From positions 6,835,624-6,899,623 of the forward strand of contig NC_087071.1 in assembly GCF_963678635.1 (NCBI RefSeq): a stretch of 64,000 nucleotides of DNA. The letters are read 5' to 3'. Positions 31,301 through 43,472 of this stretch are shown in pieces (within the stretch, counting starts at the first letter, position 1; each line of letters opens with the position of its first letter). The notes below the pieces were generated by a model. It ran no database searches, had not been told where the DNA came from, and saw only the letters and a program-made list of their open reading frames with translations. Source of the stretch: Symsagittifera roscoffensis (Eukaryota > Xenacoelomorpha > Acoela > Convolutidae). Position numbers and translations under genes: made by a program.

Positions 31301-32420
31301 TTGCTTTCTGTTTGTTTTCTAAACAATCAATAGAATTATAACATCCGGTTTTCAAACAAACCAACAAAGTTCATGACTTCATTGCATTAACTGAAGGCTC
31401 AAGTTTGTTTTCAAAACAAGGGACAATCAAAGCGTTATAGCAAAGTATTATTTCGACAGACCAAGTGAGCAATCTCCTTTATAAAACCAAATGACAAATT
31501 CAAGCTTTAAGTGCTGCATGAACTATGCCCAATTCTAATTGACTGAAAGCTATAGTTTAACCAAGTCAACTATCTCTCTCCTAAACTGAATTAGGGTAAG
31601 AATGTCCACCTGGTCCCCTTTGATTCGACCCTGTTCGACCCATGATCCGACACTGTTCGACTATGAAACGATCTTGTTCGACGCTATCGACACTTTTCAT
31701 CCAATGGTTATACTCTCTTTCTCCCATGACTTGACATTTTTAGTCTCTGTCCACCCTGTTTGACCCAAGATTTGACTCTTTTTGACTATGAAACGACCCG
31801 GCTCGACGCTATCGACACTTTTCAACCCATGTTTCTACTCTGTTCGATCCATGATTTGACTTTTTAGTCTCTATCGACCCTGTTTGAAAATGATTTGACT
31901 CTGATTAACAACAACCTCCGCAGGATTGCCTTGATTTGTGTCGGAAATCGAACATCATTTGATCATTTCTATTATATCATGCCAATATACCATACTTTGT
32001 AGTTTATCGAAGCACATTTTCATTTCAAAAAAGATAATTCAGTTGTGCTAACCTGGGTTTGACTTCGCAGGGATATTTGGAATGGTATGCACAGCTCAAA
32101 GTGAAACTTGAGCAGATCCGGAAGTGTTGTGAAAAACTATCAGTTATGTTGAAATTGAGAACAAAAACAACATCATGAAGAACCAATTTGATTTATACTA
32201 GAATGTAACTTAAGCCAGAACATCAAAATTCAATGGGTTGCCAAATAAGTTGTTTTCCGTTTGTTTTCTAAACAATTAAAATATTTATAAAATCCGATTT
32301 TCAAACGAACCAACAAAGGTTATGTCATCATTGCATTAACTGAAGGCTCCAGTTTCTGCTCAAAACAATGAAGAATCAAAGTCTTAAAGCAAAGTATTTT
32401 TTTGCTAAACTGGTTATAGC
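28320..32420. repeat. Satellite of ~21-bp 'TTCGACCCATGATTCGAC' units in a higher-order repeat
   Basis: Blocks of degenerate ~21-bp units (GACCCATGATTCGACCCTG and variants) lie at about 29400-29710, 29880-30060, 30340-30600, 30770-30960 and 31620-31930. The spacers repeat too. 'CAAGTGAGCAATCTC', 'GGCAAATTCAAA' and 'GTCCACCTGG' recur at ~29.73, 30.61 and 31.46 kb. 'CTAACCTGGGTTTG' recurs at ~31.08 and 32.05 kb. The higher-order unit is thus about 0.85-1.1 kb. No gene is visible. Confidence 0.8.
28438..28507. repeat. Pair of CCTTAAGT-ACTTAAGG quasi-palindromes
   Basis: CCTTAAGTCATTTAAGG at 28438-28454 and CCTTAAGTTACTTAAGG at 28491-28507 are near-perfect palindromes. Similar AGGTAACTTAAG words occur up to 28990, so this may be part of a foldback element. 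Confidence 0.4.
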
Positions 32421-32599
32421 CGAAAAGAAATACAATATTAGTGTATCCAGGACTACGCTGTGCACACATAAAATTAAATTTCGCATGCGAAATTTTTTTT
32501 TTAAATGTTTGTTTGAGTAAAAACTCGAGTTGCGGTTAAGAAAAAAAACACAGACAATTTTTGGGGCGCATTTGAACGCTACTTGGAAAAGTTTTTGTT

Positions 32600-32830
32600 T
32601 TCGCCATCAAAAAAATGCTAGTCATACAACTTTTATATATGGAAATTGCATGATTATACTTTTTTAACAGAATTTTTTTGTTTTTTTTTATTACAGTACA
32701 CCGAATTTTCTGTCAAAACAAGAAAAAAGTTCTTTGAAAGCAAATGTAGGAAGTTTGTATGAGTAAGTATTTTTTCATAGATTTAGTTTATGAAGTTTAA
32801 TGACTAGCATTTTTGGTCCATGGAGGTCAA
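32600..32830. repeat. Member of the inverted-repeat family ending CAACCCGGG
   Basis: AAAAAATGCTAGTCATACAA at the left and TTAATGACTAGCATTTTT at the right are inverted copies. The right end is GGTCAACCCGGG, the reverse complement of the start of the 1046 and 28028 copies. This supports a MITE-like family with these termini. Confidence 0.5.
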
Positions 32831-32965
32831 CCCGGGAGTCTAGTTAAATATAAGTGAGGCTCCAGTAACTGTAAGATTGCTTGAAACAAATACTTGTTTT
32901 GTTTCTGATGTGATATATTTTGGTTCATAGCTGCATCTAGTTTCAAACGTAATTAATCAATCATA

Positions 32966-33115
32966 CCCGAGATGAGGTCTCAGACTCAAATTCAGTGTTT
33001 GTGGGCCGCGTTGCATCCAGATTTAAACCCAATTTGCATAGTTGAGTTGAGAAATCGAGTTCAGAAAGTGTGGTGATGAAACGCGCTGTATGTCGTGAAA
33101 CTTTGAAACACTCTT
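32966..33115. repeat. Dispersed ~145-bp repeat shared with 63742-63885
   Basis: Both copies share GATTTAAACCCAATTTGCATAG-like and 'CGTGAAACTTTGAA'-like blocks in the same order and strand. Identity is moderate. The 63-kb copy is more GC-rich. Confidence 0.6.
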
Positions 33116-34199
33116 TAAACACATGTATCTTCTCTGTATCTTGATTCTATATTTGCGTTCTGTCTTTGTTTCAGCTTTCTGTTTGTCAAATATTTGACCT
33201 TGTAACCCTGCAGAATATGCGTTGAAAATGCATTATTTTCGGTTTGATCTGCAATTTAAACTTGTAATACAATTTTGTCAGCAAAAGTATTCTACCGAAA
33301 TTTCACTTCTTAACTTAAAATAAGTAGTTTGTTAACAAAATCAAATTCTGTCCTATTAGATTGTTTTGTAGCTTTCAAGTTTTTTTCGATGGCCTTTGTG
33401 TCGTTGTCCCGAAGAACTAGCTTTTATCTTTTTGGAACTTTTTAGGCCATCTGGCGGCGGTGTCTTGTATGTGATCAGAAAACCTGGTGGTCTTGTAAAG
33501 TGTGCAATAAAAATTGTACAATTGTCTTGCAACCAGAAATCCGAAACAAGTTTCATTAAATGTGCTATAATGAGTATTTATGTTACTAGTAGATGTTGGA
33601 ACTGATCAGTGGGTGCTTGTCTGACCACGTGTATTGAGTTTGGACAAAGATTTCACGTCAGCCACTCTAAGTATTAGCAATGTGCATATAGTTTGTAATC
33701 TAATTAGATAGGGAATAGAATTGGAGAGATTTCAGAGATTTGTAATGGTAAAAATGGCCTTTTTGTAGTTTTACTGTTGCATTTTTTTTAGCTTTTTCGC
33801 AAAAAGAATGAAAATGCTGAAATAAAACTTTATAGTATGTTTTTTGGTTTATGGTAAAACCATTTTAAGAGTTTTTCATAGAAACCGAGTTTTGTAAATC
33901 ATTTTTATCAAAAATTGAGAATGGAAATATTAAAAATTCAATTGTCATTTGAGCTATTACCTGTTTCATATGGTGTTGTACCTACTAAACTCAACGCTTT
34001 ATCGATCTGAAAGTAAGCTTGCACGACACCTAATGGTTGGAAAATTTTAATTTACAAAAAAAATAAAAGAGCACTTCAATTTATTTTCTGTTTATTATTT
34101 TCTGAAAAAATAGTATACATTTCAAAAAACGACACCAAGTAACTTCTCACTGCAATGCATCAGTTACAAAATTTCATTGGTTTTGTATCACTTTCATCA
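33116..34199. other. AT-rich stretch, no gene seen
   Basis: A 'GAACTAGCTTTTATCTTTTT' block at 33410-33430 repeats the one near 29250. The rest shows nothing recognisable. Confidence 0.35.
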
Positions 34200-34611
34200 T
34201 CTTGGACTTGTCTTTTTGGTTAAAATGACTAAGTAATTTCCTTGTCTGCTCAGTTTAGCAACCACACAATTCTTTCAAGCAACCATGACGGCTCTGAACT
34301 TTTTGTTTCTAAAATTAAGTTTAACTGTTTCTTCGAGTACTCTCGTGTACTTTACCATAGGGCCATATAACCTTCTAGAGCTAGTTTTGTTCAAACTGTT
34401 ACTACTGAATTTGAACTTATCTGACTTGCTTTCATAGCTGCAAAAATCATTGCTACAGAAACATGACATATAGGTACACATAATTTCTCCTTAAAAAGTC
34501 TGGGCTCCCATTTATCGTGCGTTTTATGGGCCAAGCAACACGTTCAAGAAAATTAGAATTTGCATCTGCCCTATAAGAGTCTCTAAAATCATTTTCCATC
34601 AGTTTTTCCCA
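34200..34611 (-). pseudogene. Decayed type-B DNA polymerase, C-terminal fragment (Polinton/Maverick-like)
   Basis: Read on the minus strand from 34611, one frame gives WEKLMENDFRDSYRADANSN. A shift near 34480 then gives CTYMSCFCSNDFCSYESKSD. These align in order with the plus-strand relic at 46.7-47.2 kb: the region after polymerase motif C, then a cysteine-rich block of pattern CTxxxCxCSxxFxC. This part belongs to the C-terminal region of Polinton-type, protein-primed family B polymerases. At least one frameshift and several stops make it non-functional. Upstream on its strand it is cut off by a repeat (34646-35010), so the catalytic domains are missing. Confidence 0.7.
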
Positions 34612-34645
34612 AAGCTACTCTCATAAGTAGTATATGATTGAGGCG

Positions 34646-35010
34646 CTCATAAGTCTGGGGGTTGAACCCAATGTTTTAAGATAGAGAATATGGCATCCCG
34701 TCACTCACTTATGTATTAACATAGAGAACATATTTCTCATTGTAATAAAATAGGTTATATGTTTCCGAGTTTTAATTGGTACGTTTCGGATGGTAAGCTT
34801 TCTCGACGCCCAAACTTTCCATGTATTAGGATAGTGTATAGATTTCCCTATGTAATAGAATCAGTAATAAGGATTCAGTGTGATAAGATAATGAATAATT
34901 TTTCTATTTTTTTGAGATAGGGAACAGATTTAACAATGTAATCAGATAAGATTCCGAGTTACAGATGCTAAGATGGTATTTTAAAAAAAAATTTAGCACC
35001 TAATCTTCAT
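34646..35010 (+). repeat. Repeat R, copy 1 (inverted copy at 47224-47665)
   Basis: 'GGTTGAACCCAATGTTTTAA', 'CATCCCGTC', 'ACTTATGTATTAACATA' and 'GATGCTAAGATGGTATTTT' occur here in the same order as in the reverse complement of 47224-47665. It lies directly beside a polymerase relic in both places. Confidence 0.65.
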
Positions 35011-38000
35011 TTTTTTTGCACTTGATCTTGCAGACACATGTTTTTCCAATTTAACTTCTAGGATTTGAGATATGATCGAGCTATCTTTTTTAAAAAAAAT
35101 TCCGATATGGTAAGTTTCACATGGTGAATTGCTGAAAAATATTTTAAAATTTTTGAAAGTTTTAATTTTCATCTTGAGAAACAAAAAAAAATCAGAAGGC
35201 AAGTTCAACAAAAACGAAGTTTTGTTTCAAATTAAGCGACTGTAAACTACTTTTTTCAAAAATTCCATTTAAAACTTAATTCATCCTAAATATATTCTTT
35301 CGGGGTATTTTGAGAAAAAATGACAAGAGCGGGTTATCTTTGGGAGGTTAATTTTTTCCGTTCCACGGAAAATCTGGCAAAATTTGACAGCTCCTTGCGC
35401 TTGATTTTTTAAATATCCCACTTATCTGGAGAAAAGAAGAGAGCTCCCTTCTATGGTAAGTTTTCTGAGTTTTTGAATTTTTTTTTCTCAAAATTATTCT
35501 ACAATAAGATGACAGATGCAATTTAGCCATTCGCCACAGAGTTTCTGAAGCGTAAGACGCACTCTTGATAGGTTGAAGTTTCAAATTTGAATAAAATATT
35601 GAAATACGTTCAATAAAAAACTGAATTAGTTTTTCTTTGGAAACAAAGATATAAACAAGCAACAACTATTTTGAAATCAATCAATCCATAATTTTCATCA
35701 AGATATCAAATTTTAACGAAATATTTCTTTATTATGTAAATGTTTTTGCAACAATTATCTTCGGTCACTTTAACTTAATTCTTTCAAAAAATGTTTAAAA
35801 TTATTGAAATTTTGATAAATTAACCTCCAAATTTGCCAATTCTTTTGTCCTGGCAAAAAAATTACATTGAGAAAGATAAAATATCTTAAATTCTTGTGTC
35901 TGATTTTTTTGTATTCTAGTTTTTCTATATTTCTCGGAGTAAATTTTTAGAAAGATTATACAATATACTAGATTCTAGTGACAATTTTTGTAAATTTAAC
36001 TATTCTATTGAAAATTGGGGCCACATAATCCAGATTCCATTATCTATCGTTTTCATTGTGTTTCACCAAAAGGTTAGCACCTAAGGCGCTTTTTTCAAAA
36101 AAAAATGAATCGATAAATTACTTGAATAAAAAAACGACTCACTGCATCGTTTGAAACATTTACTGCAATGAGGTACACCTACGAACAAAATTGCACTTTT
36201 ACAAAAAAATGTCTATGAAACTTAAAACTAGCATGTAATGAATTTAATTCAAATTTCTCTGGCAAAGTTTCAATTAAAAGTAGTTAAAATTTAACTGCGT
36301 AAAATCCACAACAATTTTCGGTTTTTTGTAATTTTCTGGGAATCATTTGCCATTTTGTTTTAGCTAGCAAGAAATAAGTTGATCTTTTTCTGCCAAAAGA
36401 ATCAGCAAACTGATAAAATTTGACCAAACGTTCAATCAAGATCTAGTGCTCTCCTCTATCGTTGCTTAGAGCTGAGTTGATGATTGCAAATGAGTTTTTT
36501 GTTAATTAGGGAACTTTGCCAGAAGGTTTAGATCCCATTCTTGAACCTGAGCTCAGAGATTTGTTCAAAAAACTGTACCATTACAAAATTAGCCATTTTT
36601 GCAATTGCCGGCTAATTTACTTGTAAAAACGAAGAAACTGATTATTTGAGACTGCAACTTAGGATTAAAAAGTAAGATTGATGACGTACACGCATTTAGG
36701 TACAGAGTCAACAAAAAACCATACAGCAGTCTCATTTACAATTTACAAAGGTTTTTGAAGACTATTTCACAGTCTGGAATGTAGAATTTTCAAAAGTCTA
36801 ACATTTCTAGCAACTGTTCTGAAGATGTCAATTTGATCATTTTATAGTCTTTCTCACAAGACTATCACTTTCGTTAGTTGCTCCAGGGAATTTGCAAAAA
36901 GATTTAACTCTTAGGCTATTCCTTTGAGTTCTGGATAATGCAGCTGTTCTGCATCCTATAGTGATGTAACGTCAAAAATTGAAAATTACTGCCATCGAAA
37001 AATAGTGAAAAATATTCCATAGGAAGAGCTGGGGAAGCTTCATTTAACTGCCTTGTTTTCATTGTTGTAACAAAAAACAGATTATCATCATTCTAACATC
37101 ATAACATAATAATTGTAAATTTTGTAAAAGAATATCCGACACTTTGTCCATCATTATAAAATCCTATAATTTATTTTTAACTTTTGATGTATTAAAAACA
37201 CTCAAAATCCGAAACAACCAGGATCGTTATGGTTACTGTTTTCTCTGGAGTTTTTAGTTAAAATGACTAGAAAAGGGAACAAAGCAGATGCTGATAGAGC
37301 ACATGTTTGACATTTAAACAGCGACGTAAACCACGCAAGTGATTAAAAAGAAAAAACTGGGATGACTAGGTGCAACATAAAACTTTTCATGTCCTTTTTT
37401 TCAGTAAATGAAGTTTGCCAAAAATAGTCCATACTATAATTTTCGTATCCAATCAAACTCCAATAGGATATTTTGGATCCATTTGCTCCAAGCTTTCGTT
37501 CGCGCAGATACAATACAGTTACAAAAAATCCAGTAACAATACAGTTACAAACCACAGTATCTGATAACAGATCTTGCTTTAAATTCTGAGAAGTTCATTC
37601 AATTTCTGTATGTTTATTTTCTTCAGTGGTTTCGTCAAAAACGACAGAGGTTTTTTTGAATGTCTCTACATAACCGAGTAAAGAGAGAAGTGTATCAAGC
37701 AATTTTGTCTTCTTCATGTATTTTTAAAGATTGATTTTTTTCCATTGATCACTTTTTCTACGGTTTTCAAAATAAAACTTTTTTCTGTGATCAGATCAAT
37801 ATTATATGTAAAATGTTCTTGTTTCAAAGTGGAGATTCCTTTCAAATTGAAATAACTGTATTTTTCATCTAAAATATGGATGTTATTTTTGTAGTTCTTT
37901 ACCGGTGAACTTTTCTGGGATTTTTACTGTAAAATTTTTCTGGATTTTTACGAAAAAATTCCAATTTATTGTAAAGTTTTAAGTTTAACTTTCTTGGAAA

Positions 38001-40319
38001 ACTAATATTGCAATTCATATAGATCAACACTGAGACCAATTAAAATTTGCTTCTAGAATTTAAATATTCAAGCTTCAAGACAGTAAAAACATGAATAACC
38101 CTATTCTTTGGACATTACAGTTCTCAAGATACAAAAAGTCTCTCAATAGATAAGTATAAATAAAATGTATGAGTTGAGGTGTGTGGGAAAATTTTCATTC
38201 CCTTCGACCATTAAATTCAATACTACAACGAGTGGGTAATTCCAACAACCCTTTCAATTCAAAAACAGTTTTTCAAGAACACTCAGTTTTTCAATTTTCT
38301 TTTTCAGTAGAGAAAATATTTGACGTATTTTGAGGCTAATTGGTGCTTGTGTTTTTTAAATTCATTCAGATGGAAAATTATTTGACCACTAAGTTAAGCC
38401 TAAATGCTTTCTTACTTTCAGTGTTTTAAAGAGTGCCAACCTGCAGCTGCCAGCCCATAATCTGTCTTAAGATTTTGAGGATACAGAAACCATAATACGT
38501 CTAAACTTATCGCGTAATCTGTACTTTTTAGTTAAAATTGAGTCCGAACCGATAAAAAAAATCAGAAACAAAACTTCTCAACAGGAAGATGTTTTTTATT
38601 TTTTTTTTGAAACTTGCCACACGACAAAAACTTGATACCTAGCCTGACTATTGAGACCGACCATTCTTCGATGTAACCAAAAAACATCTTAGTTCTTTCC
38701 TATTCAACATTTCAGATTATGGTTAATTGGCAAACTAGGTCAGAAAGAATCAAAATTGTTGATTTCCGAAAAAGATTTCTAAGTTAACAAAATTGCGTAA
38801 TATTCAAATCTTTTACTTTCAAACTGTTTCAAAATTCAAAAGGAATGTTTTTGCACGCTGGAATGATGGCTTTCGAATTGTCATTTTTTTCGAATTGGGA
38901 AATACGAAAAAGATAGAACTGAACGCGATAGTTTTTTTGAGCGTGTAGTTTTGTTGTAAAAACTAAAAAATCGTAATAAATCGTAATGATAGTTATCGTG
39001 GTAAAATTTCACACTAAATATTTTATAAGTTGCCGTTTATTTTGTGAGCATCTAGAGCGCTGATTTTCTATTCGCTCTGTTTTGTCTTGAACCCTAAATC
39101 TCTAAATATTTCAAAGTATAGTTGATATACAATTTGTTTCATTACTTCGTTCTCTTATGCAGCGGAGAGTCGAGTCTCAAGGTAGAGGTAGGGAGGCTGT
39201 TAACATTCTTTTTCTTGATCCTGAGACAAACTTGTCTTCTTTTTTAAGTTGCTATGTCATAGATTTTGTTGCTGTCGGTAAGCTCCTGGTACATAGTTAG
39301 CTCTGTGTTGAAGGTGAGTTCCAAGATAAAAAGGAGGCCCATCTTTTTAGCAACGTGAATAACAGTATATCTGATTGCAGTAATTACCTCGCCTTTTTTT
39401 CAAGATCGATTTGCTGTCTCCTTTAGAATTGCCCTCAACTCATTTTTCTTGAATAGTTGGCAGCAGTGTTCAAAGTAAATTTTTCGTGAAGGATTCTTGG
39501 GAACAAGCAAATCTCCCATTTTTTACCGAGTTTTCAAAAATTCAAAATAATTGGTTTTTTTGTCCTTTCTTTAGTTTTTGTTGAACAAGAGAACAGGCTT
39601 ATCAGATGAACAGAAATAAAATTAAAGAATTCAGGATTTTATGAAAAAGGCAGTAAGCAATGCGAGTCAGTAAATTAAACTAAACTTATAAAGAAAAAGA
39701 GAATTTTATGGAATTTTTGTGAAGCTTCAAAAAACGGAGGTTGCGCAGGCGTTTTTTCTCCTATTTGAATCAACATTTCTATGCAAAATTTATTCCACTA
39801 ATGGCTGCTGCTATGCGCTTCCCAGCTTCTACTCGGGTTTCTGTGAAAAGCCGCTAATTAATTCCGTTTCCGGTGATTTTTACGGAAAAAAAACATTTGG
39901 TAACCCAAAAGTGTTTTGTCTTTATCTTTTGTTATTACTGTTCATTGGATGATTAAATGTTCAATATAATTCTGATTGGCTCATCTTTCTATCAAAATTT
40001 ACAACATTGAATTATTGATTGTCTTACACTCTGTACAACTACAGATTTTACCTAAATGTTCACAATAAGCGGTCAACCAAATTAATTGCAACAATCATCA
40101 CAATTTGCCATGGATAAGAGCAGGAAAAAGCCAGGTATTGCTGAGAAAAGACTGTTACGCAAAAAACTTCGAATGACAGTAATTATATCCCAATCAGAAA
40201 CTGGCTTCCACACAAAGTGTTCGTTCAGACTTTCTGAAAAAAGTTCGCAAAGATCAAAACTCAAAATGTGAACCTTAATTCACTCTTTTTTGATAATTAT
40301 GGACTTGTAAGTAGTAAAT
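35011..40319. other. AT-rich stretch, no gene seen
   Basis: Only short frames full of Phe, Lys, Ile and Asn occur, with no recognisable domain. It may hold further eroded mobile-element sequence. 36073-36098 has a GTTAGCACCTAAGGCGC word similar to the edge of repeat R. Confidence 0.35.
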
Positions 40320-41050
40320 ATGTTAGTTTTTCAGAAACACATTTGAAAAAATGATACTTTGATTTGTAAAATGTCACAACTGCTTAAAGAAATTGGAAAA
40401 TTTTTTGTAAGCTTTTCTACTGATTTTTAAAAGGTTGCTGAAAATGATTCAAGTTTTTCGCAAATTGCAAAAATTCTTTCAATCATTTCAATAAAAAGCA
40501 AAAAAAAAATTTTTTTATCAACAAGAAACTTAAACTTTTTTTCAGTTTTGTACAAAAAGCAAGAAGTGTTTGAATTTTTTTGGCAAGATGCTAAAAGTTT
40601 CTCAACCTTTTTTACAAAATGGAAAAGTTTTTAAATTTTTTGAAAGGATGTTTTTTTGGTATTGCAAAATTTTTGTATTTGCCAAAAATTGATTCATTTT
40701 TAAAAAAATGCTAATTTAAAAAAAAAAAAAAATTTGTACACAAAAAGACGAAATTTTAATTTTTGGCAGGATGCTAAAACAGTTCACTTTTTTCTACAAA
40801 ATGGAAAAGTGTTTTCAGTTTTTTTGAAAGGATGGTAAAATTATTTCACTTTTTCTACAAAACGCAAAACATGCCACAATTTTTTTGAAAAGATTCAAAC
40901 ATTGTTTCATATTTTTGGAAGGCTGTAAAAAGTGTTTCACTTTCTTCTACAAATTTCATAAAGTGGTTATATTTTTTTTTAATGAAACACAAAAAATTTG
41001 TCCTTTTTTCTTTGCTATTGTATGTGTTAAATATTTTTTCTTTGATTACC
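40320..41050. repeat. Degenerate tandem repeat with GGCAAGATGCTAAAA words
   Basis: Phrases such as 'GGCAAGATGCTAAAAG', 'TACAAAATGGAAAAGT' and 'TTTTTGAAAGGATG' recur roughly every 75-180 bp. They resemble, in the opposite orientation, the GCATCTTGCAAAAA words of the 51-58.7 kb repeats. The sequence is low-complexity, so the kinship is tentative. Confidence 0.45.
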
Positions 41051-41091
41051 ATTTCTACGATATTCTGTAGATTTTTTTTCATTATCTGATT

Positions 41092-41291
41092 NNNNNNNNN
41101 NNNNNNNNNNNNNNNNNNNNNNNNNNNNNNNNNNNNNNNNNNNNNNNNNNNNNNNNNNNNNNNNNNNNNNNNNNNNNNNNNNNNNNNNNNNNNNNNNNNN
41201 NNNNNNNNNNNNNNNNNNNNNNNNNNNNNNNNNNNNNNNNNNNNNNNNNNNNNNNNNNNNNNNNNNNNNNNNNNNNNNNNNNNNNNNNNNN
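41092..41291. other. Assembly gap of 200 N
   Basis: Exactly 200 N; true size unknown. Confidence 0.99.
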
Positions 41292-41349
41292 AGATCAGGC
41301 GAAAAATCTACCGAGAACATAAGGTTGCTGCTGTTTTGCACTCAGAAGA

Positions 41350-42055
41350 TCAGTTTTGAGCAAAAAAGTGAGTAAGAGATACAGAGTAAAAACAATAATT
41401 ATGACTGATTTAGAGCTGAGAGAGGAGGTAGTTGACGGTGGTTGAATTGAAAAAAAAATTTCTAGTCAAGAGTGAGTGAGGGGCACCTTCATTTTGAATG
41501 AATGGATTTAACCAATCGGAATTGATTTTCATTATTTGGACTGTAGCCGTGACCAATAAAATTTTAGCTTCCTTTTTACGGAATTCTTATTTAAAAGTCG
41601 TGTCTAATCGGATACAAGGTTCCATTTTAGGTTTTTTTTTTACATATTGTCGTTTTCAATCACAAAAACATTCGGTTTTTGTTCTAGTTGTCGTATCCAA
41701 AAAGAGTCCAAACAGGAATTATGATGACTGATTTAGAGCTGAGACACAAGCTAGTTGACAGTAGTTCAGTTGAAAATAGGAGGATTTAGTTGAGAGTGAG
41801 GAGTACCTTTAACTCAAATGTGTGAGTTTAATTTATCAGAATTGATGTATTCCTTTAGTCTGTAGCCGTATCCAATCAGCATCCTTTCATGAAAAGTTGA
41901 AAAAAAATCGTGTCAAATAAGAATAAAGCTCCATTCTGGGAGTTCATTACTCCTTGTCCTTTCCAATCACAAAAATTGTTCATTTTTGTGATAATTGTAC
42001 TACCCCTTAAGACAAGGTTTTTTCAACTTTAAGTTCCCAAATACCCCAAATTAAA
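41350..42055 (+). repeat. Repeat T, left copy, two tandem ~323-bp units
   Basis: 'TGACTGATTTAGAGCTGAGA' occurs at 41402 and 41725, with matching downstream blocks (GTAGTTGACGGTGGTT / CTAGTTGACAGTAGTT, then 'GGGCACC'/'GAGTACC', then CGTATCCAATCAG-type words). AGAGATACAGAGTAAAAAC (41375) to GAGGGGCACC (41487) pairs with the reverse complement of 50361 to 50254 at almost the same spacing (112 and 107 bp). It is thus one arm of a large inverted repeat. Confidence 0.65.
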
Positions 42056-43472
42056 TGAAATTTATACAAAAATAATCGCAAACTTACATGAGCATAAATT
42101 ATTTGCTGTATAATAAAAAAAACATTGCCGACATTAAGAATAAAAAAAATCAAACAAAGTAGTTTTTCTGCAGGTTTTTGCCTCATCCACTCACATGAGT
42201 ATTTTTGTAAATGATCAGGGATAAATAAAAGATTTTTGATAAGAGAGTCAACTTCTTGAATTTGAAGTAGATTTGAGAGGAAAACTCGAAGTTGATGAAT
42301 TTTTCAAAGTCAATCTCTAAAAATATTTTACTAAACCTAATAAAACAAAAATTCGAACTTTGAAAAGCTTGAATCAAAACGGAGCAGTAAACTTTACTGG
42401 GGAGTTTTGACAATTTTGGTTATCGGGTAAGAACCAAAAATGTCCTTGATTTGATTTCATAATATTTTTTGATCTTTTTCAAATTTTCTAGATTAAATCA
42501 AACTTCATCTTTTGTCAGATTAAATCAGCAAAGAGTTTATAGCTTTGATGCGCAATAGGTGGATTAAAAACAAACGAAGCTTTTTAAACTAATCATCTCT
42601 GAAGAGACGTATACTTAGGTATAGAGAACTCTAAATTGTACAATACAAACGAGTAAAAAAATGAAAAAAAAAAAACCAGTCGACACCGAAAAGAAAATTT
42701 TTTTTTGTTTCTGTATAGCATTTCAAGGAAATTAACTGTTTTCGATAGACTTTGTCCAAACAATGAAGAACTCTATTTCAAAATATAAAAGCTACTCATT
42801 AAAAAAAACTCGATTCTGATTGGTTGATCTTGAAATTTATACGTTTTTCTTTTTAAGCAACAGCAAATGGACTCAGATTTTATTTCACGCAAAAAAACAC
42901 TATTTATAAATGTTGTATCACAATTTGAAAACAAAAAATCATTTTTAATGAACATTTCAAAGTAAATACAAGTCTCCTTTAAATTTTCTAAAACATTTGA
43001 AACCCCCCACTTTAATCAAAATAAATCTCAATTTTATAAGATGCCCACGCTAATTAAAAGCGAGAAAAAAAATGTTGAGACTGTGGAAAAAATTCTATTA
43101 GGGCGCATGCAGCCGCATGCAGCTCGTTATAAAAAAAAAACAAGCAAAAGTATTCTTTCTTATCCTGATTGTAAAATTTCAATTACGATCTGCAAGAATT
43201 GAATTATCATATGAATTATCAATCGGTTTGCTCAACCTCCGAAAAAACTTTCGAGTTATTACTCCCTCCAACAACCACATATAAAAGAAAATAGAAAAAA
43301 CCTGAAACAGAAACCAATTGATACTGTAACAGGTTTAAACAAGATAGTGGAGGAGATAGGGGGGAAAAGGACAAGAACTGAAAGAGGAGTTTAGTACTTG
43401 TCAACTTTTTCTGGTGGATGCAAAAAAGGAAAACGGTAGACATAAGGTAGCTTCCAAACGTCCACGTTAGAC
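42056..43472. other. AT-rich stretch between repeat T and the polymerase relic
   Basis: No coding sequence was recognised. By position it is the upstream region of the plus-strand polymerase relic, whose N-terminal part may start here in unreadable form. Confidence 0.35.
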
